64,000 bases of DNA from Niastella soli (GTDB lineage: Bacteria > Bacteroidota > Bacteroidia > Chitinophagales > Chitinophagaceae): assembly GCF_017742245.1 (NCBI RefSeq), contig NZ_JAGHKO010000004.1:1116001-1180000 (forward strand), read 5' to 3'. Made by a program: the position numbers and the translations under genes. Numbering within the stretch: position 1 is the first letter of the stretch; each line of letters starts with the position of its first letter. Of this stretch, positions 1-9,690 are shown piece after piece. The notes below the pieces were generated by a model. The model was given only the letters and a program-made list of their open reading frames with translations. It had not been told where the DNA came from and ran no database searches.

Positions 1-151
1 TTGACCGAAAGATTAAATTTTTGTCCTTCGAATTAGGGCAACTACAAGCTACAAGCGGCAAGCAAAAAGGCAGGCAGCATTCTAAGCAAATGCAACCTGG
101 CCGCGATGGCCTGAAGCTTAAGGCTTGAGGCTTGAAGCTTATGGTTTACAG
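1..151. repeat. Gene-free left edge with short degenerate tandem repeats
   Basis: No gene is seen here. The stretch contains imperfect direct repeats: two near-copies of TACAAGC around 43-60, and an AAGCTT/AGGCTTGA series at about 112-140, just beyond the stop codon of the first SusC gene. This matches the period-7/8 repeats at other intergenic sites in the window. No hairpin followed by a T-run is obvious, so I cannot name a terminator for the six-gene operon that ends here. Confidence 0.4.
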
Positions 152-3100
152 CTAAAATCCAAGCTGCAAACCAATATTCACCACGCGTTGCGCCAGGTAG
201 GCATCACCCGCTGTATTGCTGGCTACCTCAGGGTCGGCCTGGTATTTTTTGCTAACATTACTCCAGGTAGCGAGGTTATACGCACTCAGGTACAAACGGC
301 CATTATTCATTCGTAAGGGCAACCACCGGCGTGGTAAAATATAACTTAGCTCCACTGTTTTAAGCCGGATATAGTGTGCATTGATCACCCAGAAATCGGA
401 GTTGTAAGCACCCGGGCTGTTAATAGTAGTGGGGTTGCTGGTAAGCCTGGGGAACGCAGCAGAAGCCGCCGTGGCGGGCGTCCACCGTTTTTCATGCAGC
501 GGTTGAAACTGCCCTTTGAATGGTTCAATAGCAGTACCCGTAAGACCCAGACTATAACCAAAGGCGCCCTGGAAAAGCACACTGGCATCAAAACCTTTGT
601 ACCCGATCTTTATCGGCAATCCGATGGTGGTATTGGGCAGGTTAGGTTTTCCAATGTTGGTAATATCATTCTGATCAATAATACCATCTCCATTCAGGTC
701 TTTGTATTTCAGATCACCGGGTTGAATAGTTCCCGCCCCAACCGGCTTGGCCACCTTAGGGTCGGCAACGTCTGTTTCATTATAGAACCCATTGAATAAA
801 TAGCCTTGTGGCTGATTGATGGATTGTCCGGTCTTTGCGAGCCAGGGAAACCGGGGCGACGCTTCTGCCATATACAGGATCTTATTCTTTGCATACGACC
901 ATACCAATCCTACACTGTATTGTACGTTCCCTACTTTGTCGTGGTAGTTAAAGGTTTCCTCCCAACCGCTGTTCCTGGTAATACCCACGTTGGTTGGTGA
1001 AACGCCTATACCCAATATCAGCGGCGTATTGCCGGGCGTTACCAACTGATCATAGCGATGCTCATGAAAATAATCGGCCGACAAGGTCACTTTATCATTG
1101 AACAGGTTCACATCCAGGCCCACATCAAACTTCCTTGCCTTTTCCCAGGTAACATTGTTGTTACCCAGAGCCCCTTCATATATAGTACCGGCCCCCTGGT
1201 TGGTTTGTCCAAAGCTATACCCCACGCCCTGGTTGTAGATCTGGTTGTAGAGATATTGATTGCCCGGGGCCACATCAGAGCCCACTACGCCATAAGTACC
1301 GCGTACTTTAAACAGGCTTACAGCAGGTAACAGGTTGTCGAAAAATTCTTCTTTCGCTATGTTCCAGCCCACGCCTACTGCGGGGAAGAAGCCATTTCGT
1401 TTGTCGGCCTGAAAACGGTCTGACCCATTGTATGCACCGTTAAAATCGATCAGGTATTTTTGTTTGTAGTCGTACCCTATCTTTAATGAATAGCCGCGGT
1501 ATTTATGCGGCACCTGGCCTACAATCGGAAAAAAACCTGTATTATCTACATCCACACGGTAACTTTCCTGGTTCCATAAGAACAATCCGGAAAAATGGTG
1601 ATCGCTCCCAAATACGCGATCATAATTCAGATAGATCTGCACGTTGGTACGCTGGTTATCAAGATCGGTATTGCCCAGTGTTCTGTAAGTGCCATAGGTA
1701 TAGCCACCGGTGCTTACCCCTGTATTCAGGTGATAACTGCCATCCCGCGGATCATAATGATAGCTTGGCGGGAAGGGCCTGAACAAGGTGAGGTTGTTCT
1801 GCTCCACACTGGCATAGGCCACCCGGCCTATGAGCGACAGGCCGCGGGTAATATCATCCAGCTTTTCGGTAAAACCCAACAATACGTTATAGTCGGTACG
1901 GCGATCGCGTTTATACCCCTGCGTGGCCAGTTGTGCATTGATAGTTGGCAACTGGTTTTGCGTATCATAGGCATAGGCCCAACTGCCATCCGGATTAATA
2001 AAAGGCGCCGAATAAGGATGTATTTTGGAGAAGTCGTAAATATTGCTGATCACATTCATGGCATACGGCTGGTTTATATCGCCAAAACGTACGGTAGCGT
2101 CCAGCCGCAGCGTAAGGTTCTTTGTTGCCTGGATGTCGAGGTTCGAGCGGGCATTGTAGCGTTTGTAAAAATAGTTGCTGTTAACGCCATCAGCATTGGA
2201 AGAAAAGTTCCTTACACTGCCGTTTTGGGTAAAGGCGCCGCCGGAAATAAAATACTTCACATGGCTGGTGCCACCTGAGATATCCAGGTTGGCATTCCCC
2301 TGCATCGAATAGGGCCGGTTGATCTCTTTATACCAGTTCACATTAGGATGGCCATACGGATCATTACCTGTTTGAAACGCATCCAGGTCAGCCTGGCTGA
2401 ATAATGGGTTGAGGCCGTCATTGGTATACGCCTCGTTCACCAGTTGTGCCGTATGATAGGAATCAAGGAACTTTGGGGTCCTTACCGGCGCCTGGGCACC
2501 ACCTTCCATCCGCACATTAAAGGTTGGTTTTCCTGCTGCGCCTCTGCGTGTAGTGACCACCAATACTCCATTCGCGCCTTTAATTCCGTAAATGGCGGTG
2601 GTGCTGGCATCTTTCAGAATAGAAATGCTTTCAATTTCATTTACATTTATCTGCGCCAGTTGTGCATAGGTATATTGAATATCATCCACCACAATTAAAG
2701 GCTGGTTGCCGTCGGGGTTCAGGGAACTGACACCACGAATAAAATAATCCGAGGCGTCTTTACCCGGCTGACCCGAACGCTGCTGGGTAAAAAAACCAGG
2801 CAGCTTACCGGCTAATGCATTTTGTACACTGGAAGTGGGCACATCGCGTATTTCACTGGCATTAATGGAACTAACGGCCCCAGTGTTCGTAATACGCTTC
2901 TTTTTACCAAAACCCACTACCACCATTTCATCCAGGCCCTGTACCGACTGCTGCATGATCACCTCCACATTACTTTCCTTTTTAACGTTCACTTCCTGTT
3001 GCTGATAATTCAGGTAGGAAATAATAAGCACGTCGGAAGTTCCATGTAAGGCGATCCTGAAATGCCCGCGGCTATCCGCAGCCACCGCATTGCGCGTTTC

Positions 3101-3238
3101 CTGTTTTTCTGTGATGGTTGCTCCCGCCAATGGGCCATTGGCATCTTTTACCGTACCCGTTACCACTTTTCCCTGGGCATCGGCAAGAAGCGGCAATAAA
3201 AGAACAGCTATTGTAAAAAGAACTATGAGCTTGTTCAT
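152..3238 (-). CDS. SusC/RagA-family TonB-linked outer-membrane transporter
   Basis: Complete 1028-residue TonB-dependent transporter of the SusC type, which carries glycans or other large nutrients across the outer membrane with a SusD lipoprotein. A signal peptide (1-21, ending ADAQ) is followed by a carboxypeptidase-regulatory-like domain (about 25-95), a TonB-box-like stretch with MVVVGFG (about 105), and a plug domain with the family motifs VVDDI and SILKDASTTAIYG. The rest is the beta-barrel, ending in the hydrophobic motif LQLGF. It is the last gene of a six-gene operon and starts 34 nt after the stop of a SusD gene. No SusD follows it, so its partner must lie upstream: either the SusD directly before it or the one that opens the operon. 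The substrate cannot be told from sequence. Confidence 0.95.
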   Translation of the reverse strand: MNKLIVLFTIAVLLLPLLADAQGKVVTGTVKDANGPLAGATITEKQETRNAVAADSRGHFRIALHGTSDVLIISYLNYQQQEVNVKKESNVEVIMQQSVQGLDEMVVVGFGKKKRITNTGAVSSINASEIRDVPTSSVQNALAGKLPGFFTQQRSGQPGKDASDYFIRGVSSLNPDGNQPLIVVDDIQYTYAQLAQINVNEIESISILKDASTTAIYGIKGANGVLVVTTRRGAAGKPTFNVRMEGGAQAPVRTPKFLDSYHTAQLVNEAYTNDGLNPLFSQADLDAFQTGNDPYGHPNVNWYKEINRPYSMQGNANLDISGGTSHVKYFISGGAFTQNGSVRNFSSNADGVNSNYFYKRYNARSNLDIQATKNLTLRLDATVRFGDINQPYAMNVISNIYDFSKIHPYSAPFINPDGSWAYAYDTQNQLPTINAQLATQGYKRDRRTDYNVLLGFTEKLDDITRGLSLIGRVAYASVEQNNLTLFRPFPPSYHYDPRDGSYHLNTGVSTGGYTYGTYRTLGNTDLDNQRTNVQIYLNYDRVFGSDHHFSGLFLWNQESYRVDVDNTGFFPIVGQVPHKYRGYSLKIGYDYKQKYLIDFNGAYNGSDRFQADKRNGFFPAVGVGWNIAKEEFFDNLLPAVSLFKVRGTYGVVGSDVAPGNQYLYNQIYNQGVGYSFGQTNQGAGTIYEGALGNNNVTWEKARKFDVGLDVNLFNDKVTLSADYFHEHRYDQLVTPGNTPLILGIGVSPTNVGITRNSGWEETFNYHDKVGNVQYSVGLVWSYAKNKILYMAEASPRFPWLAKTGQSINQPQGYLFNGFYNETDVADPKVAKPVGAGTIQPGDLKYKDLNGDGIIDQNDITNIGKPNLPNTTIGLPIKIGYKGFDASVLFQGAFGYSLGLTGTAIEPFKGQFQPLHEKRWTPATAASAAFPRLTSNPTTINSPGAYNSDFWVINAHYIRLKTVELSYILPRRWLPLRMNNGRLYLSAYNLATWSNVSKKYQADPEVASNTAGDAYLAQRVVNIGLQLGF

Positions 3239-3272
3239 ATAAAGAAGTTAAGTTGTTAGTATTGGTTTGTTT

Positions 3273-5021
3273 TTACCAAAGCGGGTTTTGCTGCATTTGG
3301 TTGTTCTTGATCACTTCACTATAAGGAACGGGATACAGGTACATCTGCGGATCGCGGAAAACAGTTTTAAGCACGGAAATTGGATTGTAAAAAAGCTGTC
3401 CGCTGCTGGAGAGTTGCAGATCAAGTCCACGCAAGGGTGCATTATTATACGCCGTCGCTGCTATTTTCCACCGCCTGATGTCCCAATAACGTTGTTCTTC
3501 AAATGCCATTTCTACCCGCCGTTCATTGCGAATAAAGGTGCGCATCTCCTGCTGGCCCATCCCGGCTGGCACGCCATAGGTATTGCTGGCATCGGTTAAA
3601 ATACCGGCCCTTTTCCTCAGGGCATACAACACATTATATACCTCCGTTGAGGGGCCCGAAAACTCATTGAGAGCTTCTGCATAATTCAACAGCACACCGG
3701 CATACCGGTAATACACCCAATCGTGATAAGTTCCGGAATAAGAAGGCGGGTTGTTACTTACATTTTCAAAAGCGCCCATGAATTTGCGCAGGTAGTACGA
3801 AGTTTTTGTTTGTTGCACTGTACCACCTGGTTTGTCGAGCCCATTGTTATACGTTTGTACAGATCTGTTCAGCCATACAGAGCCATTGTGAAAGACGGTC
3901 ATGGCCAGTCTGGGGTCTCTGTGCGCGTAGGGGTCATTTGTATTATAATGGGCTGCCGGATCGGTGATGGCATATCCTGAATCGGAAGCAAAAGCATCTA
4001 CCAGGTTTTGGGTGGGACTGGTAGCACCGTTACCACCGGCAGAAGTATAACCTACCGGTGCATTCGACTGTTCTACCCTATTGTCGGGCGTACCTACCTG
4101 CATCCAGCAAATGACCTCAGTATTGGGGCCAACCGGCGCTGCCTGGGTAATAAATACGTCGTTGAAGTTGGGCATCAATTTATAGGCGCCCTCATCTATG
4201 ATTGCTTTGGCAGCATCGGCTGCCAGCTTCCAGCGGTTTATATCATAAGCGGGATAACCGGTGAGCACATTGCCTGTTTCCACATTGCCTCCATTAAACA
4301 AGGGACTTGCAGCGTACAACAACGCTTCCGCTTTTAAAGCCATAGCCGCCCCTTTTGTAATACGTCCATAGGTGTTGGCAGTAACCATAGCGGCGGTGCG
4401 AAGACTGTCTTTTATATTATCACACTCGGTGACAATATAATTTATACAATCACTAAAGGAGGCACGCGGCAGCTGCACGTCCTCTGTTATCTGGCGAATG
4501 GAATCACCCAACAGGGGGACCCCGCCATACCGCTTCACTAATTGAAAATACAACCAGGCCCTTAAAAAGCGGGCTTCGCTGCGATAGGCGGCCCGGGCTG
4601 GCTGGCCGTTGGGCAGCTTCTCAATCATGGGCACGCGGTTAATATATACGATAAACACAGTGGCATTTCGAATAGCGGTATAATTACGCGACCACATATC
4701 ATCTGCATTGGTAAGCGTAGCCGAATAAGCGCCCGTAGCCATTGCCTGTACTGCCGGAATGCCGGAAGCCGAAGCAACCGCATCATCCGAAGCAGCATCC
4801 AGGTAATTGCCACCAATTCTGTTATGGCCATTATAAAAAGCCTGCTGGTAAGTAGTGAGCAGATAGGTCATGGCCTGCTTGCCCAGCGAATCGCGGGTGT
4901 CAAAGGCCAGGTCAAGCGTTATTTGCTGCCCCAGCGGAACGCTTTCATATGTTTTACGGCAAGCACTGAACGGGGAGCCAACCAAACACAGTATAATAGT
5001 TATATAAAGTAGTTGCTTCAT
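3273..5021 (-). CDS. SusD/RagB-family outer-membrane lipoprotein
   Basis: 582-residue SusD-like surface lipoprotein that binds substrate and works as the lid of a SusC barrel. The signal peptide ends in a lipobox with the lipidated cysteine at residue 21 (FSAC, followed by Arg-Lys). Family landmarks are the N-terminal TPR-like helices with SEARFLRAWLYFQLVKRYGGVPL (given in parts: EARFLRAW, YGGVPL) and the C-terminal YAEALNE, RNERRVEMAFEEQRYWDIRRW region (ERRVEMAFE, WDIRRW) and final NPLW. Its start lies 5 nt past the stop of the upstream SusC, which makes that SusC its most likely partner; it is followed 34 nt later by a second SusC. Confidence 0.95.
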   Translation of the reverse strand: MKQLLYITIILCLVGSPFSACRKTYESVPLGQQITLDLAFDTRDSLGKQAMTYLLTTYQQAFYNGHNRIGGNYLDAASDDAVASASGIPAVQAMATGAYSATLTNADDMWSRNYTAIRNATVFIVYINRVPMIEKLPNGQPARAAYRSEARFLRAWLYFQLVKRYGGVPLLGDSIRQITEDVQLPRASFSDCINYIVTECDNIKDSLRTAAMVTANTYGRITKGAAMALKAEALLYAASPLFNGGNVETGNVLTGYPAYDINRWKLAADAAKAIIDEGAYKLMPNFNDVFITQAAPVGPNTEVICWMQVGTPDNRVEQSNAPVGYTSAGGNGATSPTQNLVDAFASDSGYAITDPAAHYNTNDPYAHRDPRLAMTVFHNGSVWLNRSVQTYNNGLDKPGGTVQQTKTSYYLRKFMGAFENVSNNPPSYSGTYHDWVYYRYAGVLLNYAEALNEFSGPSTEVYNVLYALRKRAGILTDASNTYGVPAGMGQQEMRTFIRNERRVEMAFEEQRYWDIRRWKIAATAYNNAPLRGLDLQLSSSGQLFYNPISVLKTVFRDPQMYLYPVPYSEVIKNNQMQQNPLW

Positions 5022-5026
5022 GTTGT

Positions 5027-8000
5027 TTACAGTTTAACAGTGATGCCGGTATTGATAACTTTTTGTATGGGATAACTGGGGAAAGACACTTCGGGATCTA
5101 TGCCTTTGTATGCCGCATGCGTAAACAGGTTTTGTGCGTTGGCAAATATTTTTATTCCCCGCAGTTTTAGTTTTCTTATCCAGGCATAGGGAAGATCATA
5201 GCCCACGTTTACATTTTTTATGCGGATGTAATTGCCATTGCGCAGGAAATAAGAGCTTGATTGAAACAGCGGTGAATAATTGTAGCCATTACCGCCTGCA
5301 GTCAATCGGGGATAGCTGGCTGTGGTGGCCGTTTCAGGGATCCAGCGGCCCAATGCCTGGATATAGGCTTGCGAATACCCATTGTTCTGCCCCTGAAAAC
5401 CGGCATCGAGGTAACCATTGCTTACGTAATTTTCCCGGTTGGCAACACCCTGCAACAAAATGCCTGCTTCTATTCCTTTGTAGTTGATCCCGGCCGACAG
5501 GCCATAATAAAGCAATGGCCGCTCTTTGCCGATGGGCGCCACATCAAACTGGTCAATAACATTGTCACTATTGAGGTCTTTGTATCTTATATCACCGGCA
5601 TGCGGTGTATAACCTGCAATGGTAGGTGCAGCAACTGCTTCTGCTCCCGTTTGCAACAACCCATCTGCAATAAGACCATACCGCTGTCCAACGGGATGAC
5701 CGGTATGTACATTCCAGGGATAGGCCTGGTATTGCTCATCCATGAACAGCGCTTTTGATTGTTGTATGGCCCCATTGCCGGTAACAAAATAATGAAGGCT
5801 GCCAATGCGGTCCTGGTAGGTGAGCGTTGCTTCACCACCCTGGTACAGATCGATGCCAATATTTTCTACGGGATAAGCAATACCCATCAGGGCAATGCTG
5901 CGTCCCCGTGTTTGCATCACGTCATAATAGCGTTCGTGATAATAATCTGCAGTGAGCAACAGCCGGTTATTAAAAAAAGCCATGTCAACACCGGCGTTCA
6001 GTTTATCGGCCTTTTCCCAGGTGGCGCTCACATTGGCCAATACCTGGCTGCCGGGAACACCCTGTTCACCCAAACCAGCACCATTGGGATAATTGCTGCC
6101 AATGGGATAGGTTCCCGCCACTTGCGTAAAATGCTGGCGCCAGATAAAATATCCATAGTTATCTACATTGGCATTGCCGGTACGGCCATAAGTGACCCGC
6201 CACTTCAACTGATTAAGCCAGGTTGCGGATTGCATCCAGCTTTCCTTTGCCATATTCCACCCTGCTCCACCGGCATAAAAAAGTCCGTACTGATGACCAG
6301 GCGCATACCGGTTGTACCCACTGTAGTTTATGGCACCTTCTACAAAGTATTTTTCTGCATAATTATAGGAGCCCTTCGCGGCGTAGTTGGTAAGCGCCGA
6401 CGGGATATCATAATTCAATAACACATTCTTTTGATCGAACAACAACATACCGTCGATGGTATGATTGCCAAACTGCCGGTTGTACCCGGTCGATAGCTGT
6501 ACAAATCGATACCTGGCCCAGGAAGTGTTGGTGAAATTATTAACCTGGTTCACGGTACTGCCATAGCGGTGATACGCTGTATCGCCTCCGGTGGAGATTG
6601 ACTGCGAAAATACAGGTGCCTGTTTGCTGCGGTCCTGATTGCTGGCTTCCTGTACCGACACATTCCCTTTTGCTTTCGCCCACCAGCCTTTTATCCAGTT
6701 ATCGAGTTTATAACCAAGATCAAGGTTAACCATTACATCACGCAGGTGATCGGCCATATAACCGGAAGCAATGGTTTGCGCCAGCAGGTTCTGCGTATAA
6801 TTCGCGGAACCACCAAACAACCCATTCGGGTTGTATACGGGATAAGCATTGTTAGGGGTGCTTAACAAGCCCTGTAAAATGGTGGCAGTACCCGCTCCGG
6901 GTTGGTTGCCATCCTGCAAACGCCCGAAGAGCTGTAAGCCTACATTGAAATTCTTATTTACGTCTATGTCAATTCTTGAATTGATCATATACCGTTTCAA
7001 CTGCGCATTGGTATTGTAGGAGTTGGTATCAGAAGTAACAAACAGCCCGTTCTGGTTCATATAGTTCAACCCCACCACGTACTGCGCGGTAGCACCGCCG
7101 CCGGTAACACTCAGGTTATACCGGTTCATACTTGCCTGATCGCGCAAAATGGTATTGTACCAGTTCACATCAGGATGGCCTATGGGATCGGTTTGACTGC
7201 GATAGGCCGCAAAATCCGCCGCGGTATAAGCTGGGTTTTTGCTATCGTTCAGCAGTGCCTCGTTTAACAGATAGGCATACTGGTAAGCCGGTAGCGGTTT
7301 TGGCAATTGCAGGGGTGTTTGCACACCGGTCTCTGCCGTAAAGGCAACACGGGGGGCACCGGAAACTGGTTGTTTTGTGGTAACTATCAACGCACCGCGG
7401 GCACTGTTCTGCCCCAATAGAATAGTTGACAGCGCATCTTTTAACACACTCACGGAGGCTATGTTTTCCGGATCCAGCGAATAGAATTCCCGCTGTACGC
7501 CATCGATCACTACAATGGGCGATTGCCCCATACTGGCATTATGCCCCCTTAGCTGAATATTGAACTCCGTATTATCAGATGGCCCGGCCCCGCTTGTATT
7601 GTTTGGAATGTTCCCAACAAATATGTCCCTGCTGGTAAGGCTACCCGTTAATGGTGTATAAAAGCCGCTGGTTTGTATCACATTCAATCCGGCCAACCGG
7701 CCAGGTAAGGCATACGTATAAGAAGAGGCAGGTGTAGCGCCAAGTTCATTAGCTCCTACTGTGGCAATGGAACCTAAAAATGAATGGGCATTGGTTTCAC
7801 CATATAACACATGCAGTTTAGGTACCAACTTCTTTTGGATATAGATCGTATCACCGGCCGGTGTGGTCTTACTGGCAGGCGGGATCGTTTGTGACAGGTA
7901 ACGAACAGGCAGGCGTACGAACAGCGGCCGCCGGCTGCCCGCTTTTACTTCAATCGTATTATAACCCGGGTATTCAAACACCAGCACGGCGCCTGGTGTT

Positions 8001-8221
8001 GTCACTATTTCAAAAACACCGTCCTTATTGGTAATCTGTGCTATTTTTTCCCCTTTCAAATGTACCATGGCTCCCTGTACCGGGTAACCGTAATCATCCA
8101 CCACCGTTCCATTAACAGTAGTTTGCGCCAGACAGCTATGCGGCCAGGCGAGGTACAACAGCGTAAGGAACAACACGCTGCCTGTTTTTACAATGTTTTT
8201 ATATATGTTGGAGTGAGCCAT
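5027..8221 (-). CDS. Divergent SusC-family TonB-linked outer-membrane protein
   Basis: 1064-residue SusC-like transporter. A long basic signal peptide (1-32, ending SCLAQ) leads into a carboxypeptidase-regulatory-like domain (about 35-105). The linker that follows is atypical: residues 110-150 are proline/threonine-rich and end in KLHVLYGE, instead of the usual EVVVVGYG TonB-box stretch. The plug still has recognisable motifs (PIVVIDGVQRE, VSVLKDALSTILLG), and the barrel ends in ITVKL. The paired SusD begins 5 nt downstream. A DUF4961-like lipoprotein gene ends 29 nt upstream. The barrel and plug make the family certain; the odd linker may mean a different TonB contact. Confidence 0.93.
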   Translation of the reverse strand: MAHSNIYKNIVKTGSVLFLTLLYLAWPHSCLAQTTVNGTVVDDYGYPVQGAMVHLKGEKIAQITNKDGVFEIVTTPGAVLVFEYPGYNTIEVKAGSRRPLFVRLPVRYLSQTIPPASKTTPAGDTIYIQKKLVPKLHVLYGETNAHSFLGSIATVGANELGATPASSYTYALPGRLAGLNVIQTSGFYTPLTGSLTSRDIFVGNIPNNTSGAGPSDNTEFNIQLRGHNASMGQSPIVVIDGVQREFYSLDPENIASVSVLKDALSTILLGQNSARGALIVTTKQPVSGAPRVAFTAETGVQTPLQLPKPLPAYQYAYLLNEALLNDSKNPAYTAADFAAYRSQTDPIGHPDVNWYNTILRDQASMNRYNLSVTGGGATAQYVVGLNYMNQNGLFVTSDTNSYNTNAQLKRYMINSRIDIDVNKNFNVGLQLFGRLQDGNQPGAGTATILQGLLSTPNNAYPVYNPNGLFGGSANYTQNLLAQTIASGYMADHLRDVMVNLDLGYKLDNWIKGWWAKAKGNVSVQEASNQDRSKQAPVFSQSISTGGDTAYHRYGSTVNQVNNFTNTSWARYRFVQLSTGYNRQFGNHTIDGMLLFDQKNVLLNYDIPSALTNYAAKGSYNYAEKYFVEGAINYSGYNRYAPGHQYGLFYAGGAGWNMAKESWMQSATWLNQLKWRVTYGRTGNANVDNYGYFIWRQHFTQVAGTYPIGSNYPNGAGLGEQGVPGSQVLANVSATWEKADKLNAGVDMAFFNNRLLLTADYYHERYYDVMQTRGRSIALMGIAYPVENIGIDLYQGGEATLTYQDRIGSLHYFVTGNGAIQQSKALFMDEQYQAYPWNVHTGHPVGQRYGLIADGLLQTGAEAVAAPTIAGYTPHAGDIRYKDLNSDNVIDQFDVAPIGKERPLLYYGLSAGINYKGIEAGILLQGVANRENYVSNGYLDAGFQGQNNGYSQAYIQALGRWIPETATTASYPRLTAGGNGYNYSPLFQSSSYFLRNGNYIRIKNVNVGYDLPYAWIRKLKLRGIKIFANAQNLFTHAAYKGIDPEVSFPSYPIQKVINTGITVKL

Positions 8222-8250
8222 AAAAAGCAGTTAAAATGAGCAGATAGTTG

Positions 8251-9255
8251 TTATTGGCATTTGAATGTATACAGGAACGGCGATGCACCACCGGCATACC
8301 CCACTTTGTTGTTCCCATTTGCATCAGTAAAAAAATACCGCAGCCCGGTAAGGTGCTGGTTATCGGTTAAATTAAAAAGCTTTCTGGGCCAGATGTCTTT
8401 CTGCCATTTGTTTAACCCCAAGGAGGTCATCCTGGTGGCATCGGTCTGGGTGCAAACAGAAAGACTGTCGCCCGTATCTGTAATACCGGCAATGCACAGG
8501 TAAACCTGGGAAGCATTATCCAGCGCAGTTGATTGCACCCCGCCGTCAAAAGTGAGCGTGATGATATCGTTGTCCAGCGAAGCCCGTGGGTCAACCGTAG
8601 AGATCTGCGGATTACAGAAATCGATTGGGTCGCCGGTACCAATGGCCTGAAAACAACCGGGGAAAGCAGTAGCATACCGGTCAGAACTGCTCAGACCATC
8701 CGTGCTGTTGGCCACACAGAAACCCAATTTGAACATCAGGTTATCAGGACTTGTTTTGATCTTTATACTTACGGTGGCGTGTATGGTTGCATTCGCATCC
8801 ACCGAATAACTGGCGTTGGAATAAAACGCCACCCATTCATAGTCGGGCAACAGGTTACCACCGTTCCCTATTTTAGTGGCCAGCAGCGTGGGCCAGTCCA
8901 TACCACCACCTTGCGGCGCCGGGGTACCCGCCGGGATCACCGTCATGGCCTGGTCGCCGGAAGTAATGTCGCTGGTGAAAGTGATGGTAGCATTTTGTGC
9001 CACCTTCCACACTTTAGGCACCAGCACCGCCGTCATGAAATTGGAGGTTTGTGTTTGGTTGGTGGTAATGGTCACATTCAAGGTTATGGGTAGTACATCG
9101 CCGCTTTTAATGCTACCGGGAATTGCCACATTATCAATTGTTATGGAACAAGCCGCAATGATCAGCAGCAGCAGTGCGCCAATGACCTTCCAGATAACCC
9201 CGGCGGATGGTTTGCGTTTAACCAATGGTTTATGTTGTACAGGCTGGTGTTGCAT
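8251..9255 (-). CDS. DUF4961-like lipoprotein
   Basis: 334-residue predicted lipoprotein of a family that, from memory, is DUF4961, regularly found beside SusC/SusD genes. A basic N-terminus (KPLVKRKPSAG) precedes one hydrophobic segment (about 22-36) ending in a lipobox IAAC (Cys36). The rest is rich in beta-strand-like sequence: two immunoglobulin-like halves, about 45-200 and 205-334. It contains the paired Cys-containing stretches GFCVAN, GCFQA and DFCNP, which could form disulfides outside the cell. Its start codon shares one base with the stop codon of the preceding small gene (TAATG), indicating translational coupling. The function is unknown; a surface-exposed accessory binding protein for the neighbouring SusCD systems is the simplest inference. 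Confidence 0.7.
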   Translation of the reverse strand: MQHQPVQHKPLVKRKPSAGVIWKVIGALLLLIIAACSITIDNVAIPGSIKSGDVLPITLNVTITTNQTQTSNFMTAVLVPKVWKVAQNATITFTSDITSGDQAMTVIPAGTPAPQGGGMDWPTLLATKIGNGGNLLPDYEWVAFYSNASYSVDANATIHATVSIKIKTSPDNLMFKLGFCVANSTDGLSSSDRYATAFPGCFQAIGTGDPIDFCNPQISTVDPRASLDNDIITLTFDGGVQSTALDNASQVYLCIAGITDTGDSLSVCTQTDATRMTSLGLNKWQKDIWPRKLFNLTDNQHLTGLRYFFTDANGNNKVGYAGGASPFLYTFKCQ

Positions 9256-9677
9256 TAGTTCGCTTTTTGAAGGGTGTATTGATAGGTGTTCAAACTGCAG
9301 CCGGGGCTGAAGGAGATGATCAGGTTCCGCTGCCCGCCCGTAACAGGATACTGCAGCGGAGAAGTTCTGGCACTGCTGTCCGTGGGCTGAAAGCTCAGGC
9401 TAAAAGGAAACGTGGGATCATCAAACGACCATTTTCCATTCCGGCTTACGATAAATGGCACCAGGCTATCAATGGTATAGCTGCTGTCGGTAAAATTGAT
9501 CCTGAACCTGGAGAAATCGAACCGCGTGGTAAGGTCTGTACCGTTGCGCGTGGCTTTTATGATCTGCCAGCTGCCAGACAGGCCTTTTGTGGGCTCCGAT
9601 GGCGTAACAAGCAGTTCCGGTTTACAGGCAACAAAGGCCAGGGAACAAAGTATGGGCAATAAGAATATCTTTTTCAT
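9255..9677 (-). CDS. DUF5004-like lipocalin-type small lipoprotein
   Basis: 140-residue lipoprotein with lipobox FVAC (Cys18) followed by Lys-Pro. The body reads as an antiparallel beta-barrel of lipocalin style, beginning with the recurring GSWQIIKA motif of Bacteroidota lipocalin-like proteins (about residues 36-43) and continuing with SDSTYTID-like alternating strands. From memory this resembles DUF5004, which often sits next to DUF4961 in SusCD loci, as it does here. Its stop codon overlaps the next gene's start by one base, and it begins 13 nt after a SusD gene. The role is unknown; the conserved pairing suggests that the two small lipoproteins act together with the SusD at the outer membrane. 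Confidence 0.65.
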   Translation of the reverse strand: MKKIFLLPILCSLAFVACKPELLVTPSEPTKGLSGSWQIIKATRNGTDLTTRFDFSRFRINFTDSSYTIDSLVPFIVSRNGKWSFDDPTFPFSLSFQPTDSSARTSPLQYPVTGGQRNLIISFSPGCSLNTYQYTLQKAN

Positions 9678-9690
9678 ATGACTATCGCAG

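Noticed and set aside
1595-2278. 227-codon plus-strand reading frame
   Set aside because: It lies wholly inside the SusC gene on the other strand, has no signal peptide or family motif and reads as the complement of barrel codons.
5759-6421. 220-codon plus-strand reading frame
   Set aside because: Antisense to the second SusC gene; low-complexity, hydrophobic-biased translation with no family features.
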